Shown here: one piece after another, positions 18,674 to 27,390 of the stretch
Layout: each line of letters starts with the position of its first letter
How positions within the stretch are numbered: the first letter of the stretch is position 1
From: DASXRA01 sp963737425
GTDB lineage: Bacteria; Actinomycetota; Actinomycetes; Mycobacteriales; Jatrophihabitantaceae
DNA: 64,000 bases
Direction: 5' to 3'
Assembly (NCBI GenBank): GCA_963737425.1
Contig: CAVTSX010000009.1
Location: 1,426,001-1,490,000 of the forward strand
Program-made: the position numbers and the translations under genes
The notes under the pieces: model-generated
Database searches by the model: none
Seen by the model: the letters and a program-made list of their open reading frames with translations, nothing else
Told to the model about the DNA's origin: nothing

Positions 18674-21409
18674 ATGGACATGACCTTGCAAGCCGACGCG
18701 CCGGAACAGCCGGCGAACGCACCGATGGAAACGCGCTGGTACGCGCAATCGGCCGATGACGTCGTTGCGGCCCTCGGCGTCGACCCGGCGGTCGGGCTAT
18801 CGCGCGACAGAGCGGCGCAATTGCTGGGCAGGGATGGCCCGAACGCGCTGCCCGAGGAGAAACCCAAGCCGAGCTGGCTGCGATTCCTCGACGAGTATCG
18901 CAGCTACATGCAGCTCATCTTGACCGGTGCGGCCATCGTGTCCCTGGCGGTCAAGGAGTGGAGCACCGCCGTCCTCCTGCTGGTGTTGACCGTGCTGAAT
19001 GCCGTGGTCGGCCTCCGGCAGCAGGGTAAGGCCGAGAGCGCAATGAACGCCCTCAAGTCGATGATGAAGGCGACAGCAAGGGTGCGGCGAGAAGGGGCCG
19101 ACGCCGAGATACCCGCCGAGCAACTCGTCGTCGGCGACGTCGTGCTCATCGCCGCCGGCGACCAGGTTCCCGCGGACGGTCGCATCATCGAGGCCAGCTC
19201 GCTGCAGATCGACGAGTCGGCGCTCACTGGCGAGAGCGTCCCCGGGGCCAAGGACGCCGGCGCACTGGCGGATGCGCAGCTCGGTCCGGGCGACCAGACC
19301 AACATGGCGTTCATGAACACACCGGTCACGCACGGCAGCGCAACCATGATCGTCACCGGTACCGGCGAGCACACCGAGCTCGGCAAGATCTCGGCGATGC
19401 TGACGACCACGGCGAAAGAGAAGTCGCCGCTGACCAGGCAACTCGACACGCTCACGCTGTGGATCGCCGCGGCCGCCGGCCTGACCATGATCGTCATGTT
19501 CGTGCTGGGACGCGCCCGGGACGTCGCCTGGGACGCGCTGTTCGTCAGCGCCGTGTCATTGGCGATCGCGGCGATCCCCGAGGCACTGCCGACCGTCACG
19601 CAGGTGATCCTTTCGCTTGGCAGTGTCGACCTCGCCAAACGCAGCGCCATCGTGAAGGAGCTTCCCGCGGTCGAGACGCTGGGATTCACGTCCGCCATCA
19701 ACTCCGACAAGACCGGCACGCTGACGATGAACCAGATGACCGCCGTCGAGGTGGTCGATCCGACCGACCGCTACACGATCTCCGGCACCGGTTACAGCCT
19801 GGAGGGCAAGGTTCACCACGCGGCGGGCAAGTCAGCGAGCATCGAAGCCGCGATCCTGCCGTATGTCGTCGCGAGCGACGCCAAGCTGGTCGACGGCAAG
19901 GTCGTCGGTGATCCCACCGAAGGCGCGCTGCTCGTGCTCAGCCACAAGGCCAGCCTGGACATCGACGCCACCCGCGAGAACCTGCCCCGGCTGGCCACGC
20001 TTCCGTTCGACCCCACGTACAAGCTGATGGCCACGTTCAACTCGGCGACCGACGCGATGGGCCGGCCGGTCGTCCGGTGCTTCGTGAAGGGCGCTGCGCC
20101 AGCGGTCATGGCGCTCGCCGCCACGGCGCTGTCCGACGGCGCCAGCATCCCGTGGGACAGCGACCTCAGCCGTCGCGCCCGCGAGCACATGGAACGCATG
20201 GAGCAGGCCGGTGAGCGGGTGATGGCCGCCGCGATGCGGGATCTCGACCCGGCTGGGTTCGATGCGGAGGGCAACCTGCTCGGGTACGTCAAGGACCTGC
20301 AGATGACGAGTCTGGTCGGCATGGTCGACCCGCCACGCGACGAGTCCAGGACCGCGGTCGCCAATGCGCAGCGGGCCCACATCCGGGTCCGCATGGTGAC
20401 CGGGGACGACGTCATCACCGGAGCCGCGATCGCGAAGCAGCTCGGTATCCCCGGCGAGTCGATGCTGGGCGCCGACTTCGCCGCCCTGCCCGAGGCGGAG
20501 CGCCTGGCCCGCATCGACGGCATCGGTGTCGTCGGCCGGGTCGCCCCTGAGCACAAGGTGCTGCTCGTCGACACGCTGAAGAAGGCCGGTGACGTCGTTG
20601 CGATGACCGGCGACGGCGTCAATGACGCACCGGCCATCAAGGCGGCCGACATCGGCATAGCGATGGGAACCGGCACCGACGTTGCGAAGAACGCCGGCCG
20701 GATGATCCTGTCCGACGACAACTTCGCGACGATTGTGTTCGCGGTGGAGCAGGGCCGCAAGATCTACGACAACCTCATGAAGTACATCCGGTTCGTGCTC
20801 GTGCTGCTGGTCGCGTTCGTCCTCACCTTCCTTGGTGCCAGCTTGTTCAACATCGCCGCCGGCGAACCGTTCACGCCCAGCCAGGTCCTCTGGATCCACT
20901 TCGTGGTCAACGCGCCGTTCGGGTTCGCGCTCGGCTTCGACCGCGAGAGCCCGGGACTCATGTCGCTCACGCCGCGCCCCCGAGGCGAGTCCGTCCTGAC
21001 GAGAGCGGTGATCGTCACCGTCGGGCTCGCCGGGCTCGCCATCACGATCGGCCTGCTGCTGCTCCTCAACGTCGGTCAGTGGGTGTTCGACAGCGCGGCC
21101 ATCGGCAACTCGATCGCCTTCACGTCGTTCATGATCTGCCTGATCGTGGCCGCCGTCGAATGCCGCAGCGAGACCAAGACGGCACTCACGCCGGCGACGT
21201 TCGACAGCAAACAGATGAACTGGGCGATGCTCGGGGAGTTCGTGCTCGCCGTCCTGGTCACCCAGATGGATGTCTTCCACCGCCTGCTGGGAACGACCGA
21301 CCTCAACCTGCGCCAATTCGGGTGGGCGCTCGTACCTGCCGTCGCACTGCTTGCACTTTGGGAGCTGGGCAAGTACGTGGCCCGGAAATCTAAGGCGGTG
21401 ACGTCATGA
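18674..21409 (+). CDS. cation-transporting P-type ATPase, P2-like with altered ion ligands
   Basis: A 911-residue P-type ATPase. Visible parts are the N-terminal cation ATPase domain, the actuator TGES (185-188), the phosphorylation site DKTGTLT (D345), the nucleotide domain, and the hinge MTGDGVNDAPAIKAADIGIAMG. About ten membrane helices are predicted. The closest architecture is P2A (Ca2+ type), and M4 keeps IPEALP (301-306). In M6, however, the SERCA motif LWVNLVTD corresponds to LWIHFVVN, and the M5 ligand positions are hydrophobic. The ion is therefore unlikely to be ordinary Ca2+. The stop overlaps the next gene (ATGA). Confidence 0.88.
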   Translation: MDMTLQADAPEQPANAPMETRWYAQSADDVVAALGVDPAVGLSRDRAAQLLGRDGPNALPEEKPKPSWLRFLDEYRSYMQLILTGAAIVSLAVKEWSTAVLLLVLTVLNAVVGLRQQGKAESAMNALKSMMKATARVRREGADAEIPAEQLVVGDVVLIAAGDQVPADGRIIEASSLQIDESALTGESVPGAKDAGALADAQLGPGDQTNMAFMNTPVTHGSATMIVTGTGEHTELGKISAMLTTTAKEKSPLTRQLDTLTLWIAAAAGLTMIVMFVLGRARDVAWDALFVSAVSLAIAAIPEALPTVTQVILSLGSVDLAKRSAIVKELPAVETLGFTSAINSDKTGTLTMNQMTAVEVVDPTDRYTISGTGYSLEGKVHHAAGKSASIEAAILPYVVASDAKLVDGKVVGDPTEGALLVLSHKASLDIDATRENLPRLATLPFDPTYKLMATFNSATDAMGRPVVRCFVKGAAPAVMALAATALSDGASIPWDSDLSRRAREHMERMEQAGERVMAAAMRDLDPAGFDAEGNLLGYVKDLQMTSLVGMVDPPRDESRTAVANAQRAHIRVRMVTGDDVITGAAIAKQLGIPGESMLGADFAALPEAERLARIDGIGVVGRVAPEHKVLLVDTLKKAGDVVAMTGDGVNDAPAIKAADIGIAMGTGTDVAKNAGRMILSDDNFATIVFAVEQGRKIYDNLMKYIRFVLVLLVAFVLTFLGASLFNIAAGEPFTPSQVLWIHFVVNAPFGFALGFDRESPGLMSLTPRPRGESVLTRAVIVTVGLAGLAITIGLLLLLNVGQWVFDSAAIGNSIAFTSFMICLIVAAVECRSETKTALTPATFDSKQMNWAMLGEFVLAVLVTQMDVFHRLLGTTDLNLRQFGWALVPAVALLALWELGKYVARKSKAVTS

Positions 21410-21924
21410 CCACGGACTGGACGCCGCAGCAGCCCGCGCGGCCGGCGGGTGGCGGACGGAGGCATCTGTCCGTCGACGCCGGCAAGCTGTGGGCCGGCGG
21501 TGCCGCGACCGCGTTGGTTGCCGCGCTGATCGCTGTCGTCGGCATCGTCGTCGCGCGCGGCATCTTCCACATCGCGGTGCTCGCGCCGAAGAAGTCGGGT
21601 ACCTGGGGCGACGCCGACACCGGGACGTACGCCCTGGCCGCGTTCGGCATCGGCCTGCTCGCCACCGCGCTCATCCACCTGTTGTTGCTCTCGACGCCCT
21701 CGCCGTTCGCGTTCTTCGGCTGGGTCGTCGGGCTGTGCACGATCCTCGCCACGCTGGCTCCGTTCGTGACGGACGCGGACCTGGCCTCGAAGGTCAGCAC
21801 CGCGCTCATCAACGCGGTCATCGGCATCGCGATCTGGTCGCTGACCGAGAGCACCGCGCGCCGCTCGATACGTCGCGACCCCATGCCCGGCCCCAATCCG
21901 CCGGCCGGTCCGTACGTGGCCTGA
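21406..21924 (+). CDS. DUF6069-like membrane protein
   Basis: A 172-residue protein with four membrane helices: KLWAGGAATALVAALIAVVG, ALAAFGIGLLATALIHLLLL, FAFFGWVVGLCTILATLAPF and an amphipathic last segment near INAVIGIAIWSLTES. The arrangement and the cytosolic basic tail match DUF6069 proteins of actinobacteria, whose function is unknown. Start overlaps the stop of the P-type ATPase, so it may be an accessory subunit of that pump. Confidence 0.78.
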   Translation: MTTDWTPQQPARPAGGGRRHLSVDAGKLWAGGAATALVAALIAVVGIVVARGIFHIAVLAPKKSGTWGDADTGTYALAAFGIGLLATALIHLLLLSTPSPFAFFGWVVGLCTILATLAPFVTDADLASKVSTALINAVIGIAIWSLTESTARRSIRRDPMPGPNPPAGPYVA

Positions 21925-22042
21925 CGAATCCGGTCGCCGGCCTCATCGTCGGGTTGGGGGCAACGACAAGGCGCCGTCGACCCGTCAGAGGCGGTACCGG
22001 TCGATCGATACGAGCGGCGGTCCTCGCCGGCAGTCGCTAGAG

Positions 22043-25000
22043 CTACGGCATTGTCGAGTGGAAGCTGTACTTCCCGGACCCGACGCGCAGTTGCAGGCAG
22101 GAGCCCTGCATACCGATCACGGTCACCCCACTGGCATTGCCGATCGGGTCTCCGCCCTCCGTCACCGACTGGACGCTTGCGGCGGGTACGCAGACCGATG
22201 CCTGCGAGCCGACCGGCACCTGGACCGTGAGCGCAAGGCTCGTCCCGGAGCGGGTCCAGTTCGAACTCACGCGCCCCAACGGCGTGGTCTCGTAGCCCGA
22301 CGCGGAAGTGAGGTCCCCAACCGGGCTCGGCTTGATCGAGACCGTACGGAAGGCGGGCGAGGTGGCCTGGATCCCGGCGACACCCGAGAACAGCCAGTCA
22401 TCCACGGTTCCCATGAAGGCATGGTCGCGCGAGCGGGCCGTGTTGCACGAGGCGTCCTCCCACGACTCCCACATGGTGGTGGCGCCGCACTGCAGGAACA
22501 ACTGCCCCCAGCCCGGAGCGGTCGGATTGGTAGCGACCTTGTAGGCGAGGTCAGCCTCTCCGAACTCGGTCAGCATCGGGAGGATGAACTTCGATCCGTT
22601 CGCGCCCGTGGACAGGTGGTTGCCTTGCGCGGTGACGTTGGCGGTGAGGCCGTCCGCGATCGCCTGCCGGTCGCTGTCCGGGGCCAGCCCGAACGCGAGG
22701 CCGAACACGTTGGCCGTTTGGTCATAGGCGGTCGAGGTGATCGGGCCGCTCGGTCCGCCGGTCGCGTGCGAGACCAGCCCGAGCGGGTCGCGGTAGTTAT
22801 GGCCGGCGGAGTCGTAGAACTCGTTGTTGACGGCCGTGCGGATCGTTGCCGCGAGACTGCTGTACTTGCTCGCCCCGCCCGTGTTGCCGATCGCACCGGC
22901 CATGGCGGCCAGGTCTTCGGCCTCGCGGTAGAGGAACATGCTGCCGAGCATTTCGCTCGACGGCGGGTTGCCGTTGCTGGGAACCACCCAGTCGCCCCAC
23001 GTCTGACCCTGGTAGATGTAGCCGGACGGCGCGATCTGGTTCGCCAGGTCATCCACGTAGGCCGCCATGTTGCTGTAGTCCCGGCGGATCACGGCGAGAT
23101 CGTCGTACTGCTGGAACATGCCGTACTCGATCAGCAGGAACGAGCCTCCCCACAACGGGTCGACGTTGTCACTGCCCGGGGACGCCGGCACGAGCCAGCC
23201 GATATTTCCGGCCGGATCCTGCATATCGTCGAAGTTCTGCATCATGTGGTCGTAGTAGGCCGCGGCGTCGAAGTTCGCCATCTCCGAGGTGGCGAAGTCA
23301 CCGTTGTCGTTGGTCCAGCCGCCCTTCTCATACACCGGTGTGTCGCTGCCATAGGAGTACTGGTTGTTGAGGATCGTGTTCTTCATGGCGACATGCATGC
23401 GGTTGAGCAGGTCGCTCGAGCTGTTGAAGTCGCCCGCTGTGGGCAGTGCGGTGTGCACCACCACTGCCGTGGCCGACAGGATGTTCGGCGGTGCGGTGCC
23501 CGGTGGGGTCGAGACCTGTACGTACTTGTAGCCCTTCCAGCCGTACTTCGGCTCATACGTCTCCGGGCCACCTCCCTTGAGGATGTAGGTGTCGGTCTGG
23601 TTGCCGCCGCCCTCGTTCTGGGCCGTACCGTCCGGGTTCAGCTGCTCGGAGTACTGGATCTGTACCTGGGTGCCGGCGGCTCCCTGAATCGTGACGCGCG
23701 CCCATCCGGAGGTGATGAGCCCGTAGTCGTAGACCTTCGACGGGCCGGGCGGGGTCTGGACGTTGCTGCCCCATGGCCCGCTGCCGTACGGAGCCTGCAC
23801 TATCGCCGCGGGCCACGACGAGTCGTCGAAGCCGTCCGTGCTCCAGCCATCGGGCGGCGAAGCCGGCGTTCCGGGAAGCGCTTTCCACGTCCCGTCAGTC
23901 ACGATCCGCGTCGTGTCGAGTTGCGCTACGGCGATGACACTGGCCGGGCTGGTGTCGAGCGCGATGCCCTCGATCGCGATCACGTTCGTGCCCGGCACAA
24001 GGAGTGACTTGATGTCGCTGACCTGCGACGTCTGCCACTCGTTGGTCACGGTGCCCGGCGCGCTCGAGACCAGCGTTCCGTTCACGTAGGTCTTGTGGCC
24101 GTCGTCGGCGTTGACGCGCAGAACAGCGCTCGAGATGGACGACGGATCCGCGACCGTGAACGTCTTGCGCATGAAGATATTTCCCTGCGGTGCACTGTTG
24201 CTCGCACCCGCCGTGTTCCAGGTCCAATTGGCGGTGGGCGTCCCGGTGTACGAGGGCACGGGCACGGTCACACCGGGCAGGCTGGTGACCTTGACCGGAT
24301 TGATCGTCGCGGTCTTTTCGATCGGCGGGATCAGTTGCGCGCGAAGCACTCCGGCCGGCGCTGTCAGGGCGTGGAGGTTGGTGCCCCACGGCCCGATGCC
24401 GAACGCGCCCTGAGCTATCGCCGCGGGCCACGACGAGTCGTCGAAGCCGACCGTGTTCCAGCCGGCAGGCGGCGAAGCGGGTGTGCCGGGAAGAGCCTTC
24501 CAAGTCCCGTCAGTCACGATCCGCGTCGAGTCGAGTTGCGCGACGGCGATGAGACTGCTCGCATTGGGCGCCAACGACGTTCCGGCGATCGCGATCACGT
24601 TCGGGCCCGGAACGAGCAGTGACTTGATGTCGCTGACCTGCGACGTCTGCCACCCGTTCTCAACGTTGGCCGGGGAACTCGAGACCGGCGTTCCGTTCAC
24701 GTAGGTCATGTGGCCGTCGTCGGCGTTGACGCGCAGCACCGCGCTCGCGATGGACGACGGATCCGCGACCGTGAACGTCTTCCGCGTGTAGATCGTCCCG
24801 ACGGCTGTGGTGTTTGTTGCACCCGCGGTGTTCCAGATCCAGTAAGCGGTGGGCGTTCCGGTGTACGAGGGGACCGGCTCGTCCGCGCCGGGCAGCACGC
24901 CAGCATTGGCCCATCCGCTGTCGTTGTAGCCCGCTCCCGTCCAACCTGGTTTCTCCAGGCGAGCGTCATATGTTTCAACCGCCGGCGAGTTGGCCGTCGT

Positions 25001-25918
25001 CGGTCCGGTCGAGACCTTCCACGAAGCGTCGCTCACTACTCGCTTCGAGGTGCCGTTGGCGTACCAAACATCGAGTTCGAGTTTCAGGGTGGGTTGGCCG
25101 GGCTGCCAGGGTTCGCCACTGGCTGGGTAGTCGTCTGCTCCGCCGGAGTAGAAGCCGTTGCCCAGACTCACGGCGATCGCATCACTGCCGGGGTGCACCA
25201 GATGCGTGGCGTCGTAGGTGTTGTAGTCGACGGTCTTGTTGAAGGTAGTGAACGCCGTGTCGAGCACGTGATCGCTGACGGGATGCCCATTGACGAACAG
25301 GTAGGGGTAGCTGAGCCCTGCGACGTACAAGCGCGCCCTGGTGATCGTGCCACTCCCCAGCGCGAAGCCCTTGCGCAGCAGCAACTCGGATCCACTCGAG
25401 GGAGTTTGACTTCCGATCCAACTGCCCTGGAACCGACTCGGATCAAGGAACGCAGTCTCGAACGACGCGGCTGGTTGGCTCCACGGGGAAACCTTCCCGT
25501 TGTTGTCCCACACCCGGACGTTCCAGTAGTACTGGGTTTGCGGCGCAAGTGCCGGACCACCGTAGGCGACGTCGAACGACTGCCCGGAGTTGACGACGCC
25601 CGAGTCCCACACCAGGTTCCGGGCGCTTTCCAGGCTGCTCTTGTCCTCTGCGACTCGGATCTCGTATTTGCTCTGGGAGATCCCGCGCGCCGCCGAGGTG
25701 ATGACCCAGCCGAGTTGCGGATGACTGGTGTCGATGCCAAGCGGGTCGGTCATGTGCTCGGTGGTCAACGAGCCGACCATGGGCGGCGGTGGGTCCGCAG
25801 AACTCGCTGCCGGCGCGGACACTTCCACGGCGAGCCAGCCGATCAGCGTCGCTACAACAGTCAGCGCCAGAGCCGACCGGCGGGGGGTTGGACGTCGACT
25901 CATCTGAAGCAGTGACAT
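22043..25918 (-). CDS. secreted alpha-L-rhamnosidase, GH78, with a duplicated internal module
   Basis: A 1291-residue enzyme with a signal peptide (residues 1-41) that hydrolyses terminal alpha-L-rhamnose from glycosides. Order of parts: Ig-like domain (50-155), N-terminal jelly-roll sugar-binding domain (180-340), inserted module A (349-513), a short Rhamnosid-domain piece (515-552), inserted module B (554-718), the rest of the Rhamnosid domain (KVYDYGLITSGW, 728-825), the (alpha/alpha)6 catalytic domain (830-1190) and a beta-sandwich (1190-1285). The catalytic acid region is VYEKGGWTND (E864, D871) and the probable base is E1151 in TMWESW. Length is above the usual 900-1100 because of modules A and B. 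AGGAGG precedes the ATG. Confidence 0.93.
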   Translation of the reverse strand: MSLLQMSRRPTPRRSALALTVVATLIGWLAVEVSAPAASSADPPPPMVGSLTTEHMTDPLGIDTSHPQLGWVITSAARGISQSKYEIRVAEDKSSLESARNLVWDSGVVNSGQSFDVAYGGPALAPQTQYYWNVRVWDNNGKVSPWSQPAASFETAFLDPSRFQGSWIGSQTPSSGSELLLRKGFALGSGTITRARLYVAGLSYPYLFVNGHPVSDHVLDTAFTTFNKTVDYNTYDATHLVHPGSDAIAVSLGNGFYSGGADDYPASGEPWQPGQPTLKLELDVWYANGTSKRVVSDASWKVSTGPTTANSPAVETYDARLEKPGWTGAGYNDSGWANAGVLPGADEPVPSYTGTPTAYWIWNTAGATNTTAVGTIYTRKTFTVADPSSIASAVLRVNADDGHMTYVNGTPVSSSPANVENGWQTSQVSDIKSLLVPGPNVIAIAGTSLAPNASSLIAVAQLDSTRIVTDGTWKALPGTPASPPAGWNTVGFDDSSWPAAIAQGAFGIGPWGTNLHALTAPAGVLRAQLIPPIEKTATINPVKVTSLPGVTVPVPSYTGTPTANWTWNTAGASNSAPQGNIFMRKTFTVADPSSISSAVLRVNADDGHKTYVNGTLVSSAPGTVTNEWQTSQVSDIKSLLVPGTNVIAIEGIALDTSPASVIAVAQLDTTRIVTDGTWKALPGTPASPPDGWSTDGFDDSSWPAAIVQAPYGSGPWGSNVQTPPGPSKVYDYGLITSGWARVTIQGAAGTQVQIQYSEQLNPDGTAQNEGGGNQTDTYILKGGGPETYEPKYGWKGYKYVQVSTPPGTAPPNILSATAVVVHTALPTAGDFNSSSDLLNRMHVAMKNTILNNQYSYGSDTPVYEKGGWTNDNGDFATSEMANFDAAAYYDHMMQNFDDMQDPAGNIGWLVPASPGSDNVDPLWGGSFLLIEYGMFQQYDDLAVIRRDYSNMAAYVDDLANQIAPSGYIYQGQTWGDWVVPSNGNPPSSEMLGSMFLYREAEDLAAMAGAIGNTGGASKYSSLAATIRTAVNNEFYDSAGHNYRDPLGLVSHATGGPSGPITSTAYDQTANVFGLAFGLAPDSDRQAIADGLTANVTAQGNHLSTGANGSKFILPMLTEFGEADLAYKVATNPTAPGWGQLFLQCGATTMWESWEDASCNTARSRDHAFMGTVDDWLFSGVAGIQATSPAFRTVSIKPSPVGDLTSASGYETTPLGRVSSNWTRSGTSLALTVQVPVGSQASVCVPAASVQSVTEGGDPIGNASGVTVIGMQGSCLQLRVGSGKYSFHSTMP
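23765..24259 (-). repeat. internal module copy B of the GH78 rhamnosidase
   Basis: It encodes residues 554-718. It matches copy A residue for residue over most of its length, at a constant offset of 205 residues (615 bp) with no gaps. It interrupts the Rhamnosid domain between a KVTSLPG strand and SKVYDYGL. Confidence 0.9.
24380..24874 (-). repeat. internal module copy A of the GH78 rhamnosidase
   Basis: It encodes residues 349-513. The module starts VPSYTGTPTA, contains SAVLRVNADDGH and ends FDDSSWPAA followed by GIGPWGTN. It looks like a galactose-binding-like beta-sandwich related to the module at residues 170-325 of the second GH78 (56224). Confidence 0.9.
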
Positions 25919-25966
25919 CGCAGCCTCCTAGGCGCGCACCAGTTGAATCGTTTGGGACATTTGCAG

Positions 25967-25982
25967 GCTTGGCCTACCAAGC
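25967..25982. promoter_or_regulatory. inverted repeat between GH78 and the pore-former-like genes
   Basis: GCTTGG-CCTA-CCAAGC is a perfect 6-bp inverted repeat with a 4-base centre. It stands 49 bases upstream of the GH78 start, within the divergent interval. It could be an operator. It differs from the LacI palindrome of the 47-50 kb locus. Confidence 0.35.
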
Positions 25983-26191
25983 GCAACGGAATGGCCGAAT
26001 GCGGCCACGTGCGATTTCGCAGGAGCACCCCAGCGGCGTTTGCCGCGGACGAAGGGTGGAGGGCCACGTCCGTGTCCCCCAGTCGGGGGACGGAGGGATC
26101 GGACGTGCGCTCACCCGGTTGATCGACGGTGAAGGGGCGGCCGGCAAGCGAGGGTGAGTTCCGTAAAGCGAGACCTTCGTGAGAGGAACGG

Positions 26192-26215
26192 ACCGAACCA
26201 ATGACCGAACCAATG
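26192..26215 (+). repeat. 12-bp tandem duplication that includes the start codon
   Basis: ACCGAACCAATG occurs twice in a row (26192-26203 and 26204-26215). Each copy carries an in-frame ATG, so the protein begins MTEPMI. Confidence 0.9.
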
Positions 26216-27286
26216 ATTAAGACAGCCAACAAGGCCCGACGTGGCCTAGCGGTCAAGCTGATCGGCGCCGGAGCGTGCGGCGCCTTGCTGGCCGGCGTGG
26301 GTACGGCCGCGGCGCTGGCCTCGCCGGCACCGGACGCGCCCAAGACGACGACGGCGAGCGGCACCTACGACGCCGACCAGATCACCAACCTGACCCCGTA
26401 CACCTGGACCTTCAACGCGTCGATCAGCTCGAAGGGTGACATCTTCCAGGTCGCACCGACGCAGACGGTGGCGCCGGGGCAGACGGCGACCTGGAGCATG
26501 ATCCCGGCGCAGAAGGGCGACAAGTTCTTGTGGTGGACGTTCACCGACGACCAGGGCGTACAGCACGGGGTGTGTGCACAGGACCTGCAGGACGACACCG
26601 TGTTCACCGACGCTGACGACATGAACGGCCCGACGGAGTCGACCGTGTTCCACATGGCCGGTGACCCGGACGGCGTTGCGCGCCACGTCGACGCGGTGTG
26701 GAACACCCCGGCCACGGTCACCATCGACGCGGCGAAGGACCCCGCGGCCGCGGCCCAGATCGTGAACAGCGAACTGCCCCGGGTACCGGTGGACCAGATC
26801 AGCTGGACGCCGAACGCCGATGCCAAGCCGACCTTCACCTACAGCGACAAGACCCGCGCCACCAGCACCGTCGCCAACTACAGCTCGGCGCCGGCCACGA
26901 TCGACAAGGGCCAGGAGACGACCAAGGGCGACTCCACCTCGCTCGGCGAGGAAGTCACCGCGGAGGTCAGCTCGAAGGCGTTCGGCGTAGCGGCCAAGGA
27001 CGCGGCCAGCTTCACCCACGATCAGGAGTGGGGCACCTCGGACTCGGTCAGCGTGAACATCGACACCGATATCGATCCGGGTCAGGTCGGCTGGATCGAC
27101 AAGGTGGTCACCACCGCCCACCTGACCGGGCACCTGGTGTTCACCACGCCTGAGGGCACGACCTTCGACATCACCAACGTGACGATCTCCAAGGGCGACC
27201 TGCTCAACCCGGACGGTGGCATCCCGAGCGGCATCGCCTTCAGCCCGAACGAGGAACCCATCGTCGGCCCGCCGGCCAACAACTGA
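26201..27286 (+). CDS. secreted protein with aerolysin/ETX-MTX2-like region
   Basis: A 361-residue protein with a signal peptide (basic NKARRG, hydrophobic core, cleavage near ALA-SPA, about residue 41). Residues 55-175 form a beta-rich domain with a tryptophan-rich patch (FLWWTF) that could bind a receptor or sugar. Residues 205-335 show the alternating Ser/Thr pattern of aerolysin-family beta-pore formers: a strand before the hairpin (TRATSTVANYS), an insertion loop (KAFGVAAKDAASF), then EWGTSDSVSVNI, a DPGQVGWID turn and TAHLTGHLVFT. The family call is from pattern only. GAGAGG lies upstream of the duplicated start. A related gene follows 104 bp downstream. Confidence 0.6.
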   Translation: MTEPMIKTANKARRGLAVKLIGAGACGALLAGVGTAAALASPAPDAPKTTTASGTYDADQITNLTPYTWTFNASISSKGDIFQVAPTQTVAPGQTATWSMIPAQKGDKFLWWTFTDDQGVQHGVCAQDLQDDTVFTDADDMNGPTESTVFHMAGDPDGVARHVDAVWNTPATVTIDAAKDPAAAAQIVNSELPRVPVDQISWTPNADAKPTFTYSDKTRATSTVANYSSAPATIDKGQETTKGDSTSLGEEVTAEVSSKAFGVAAKDAASFTHDQEWGTSDSVSVNIDTDIDPGQVGWIDKVVTTAHLTGHLVFTTPEGTTFDITNVTISKGDLLNPDGGIPSGIAFSPNEEPIVGPPANN

Positions 27287-27390
27287 TCTGCCGCTCATCC
27301 GCCGGCCGCCATCGACCCCGAACAACAGACACATCTGGCTCGGTCATACCCGCGGCCGGCCAACAAACTACGAAGATTCAAGGAGCAGTC

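Noticed and set aside
19832..21316. 494-codon minus-strand ORF opposite the P-type ATPase
   Set aside because: It is antisense to conserved ATPase motifs and has the histidine/glutamate/arginine-rich composition of GC-rich shadow frames.
22058..24007. Long plus-strand ORF opposite the GH78 gene (649 codons)
   Set aside because: It is a shadow frame of a well-supported rhamnosidase; the composition is arginine/valine-rich and shows no family.
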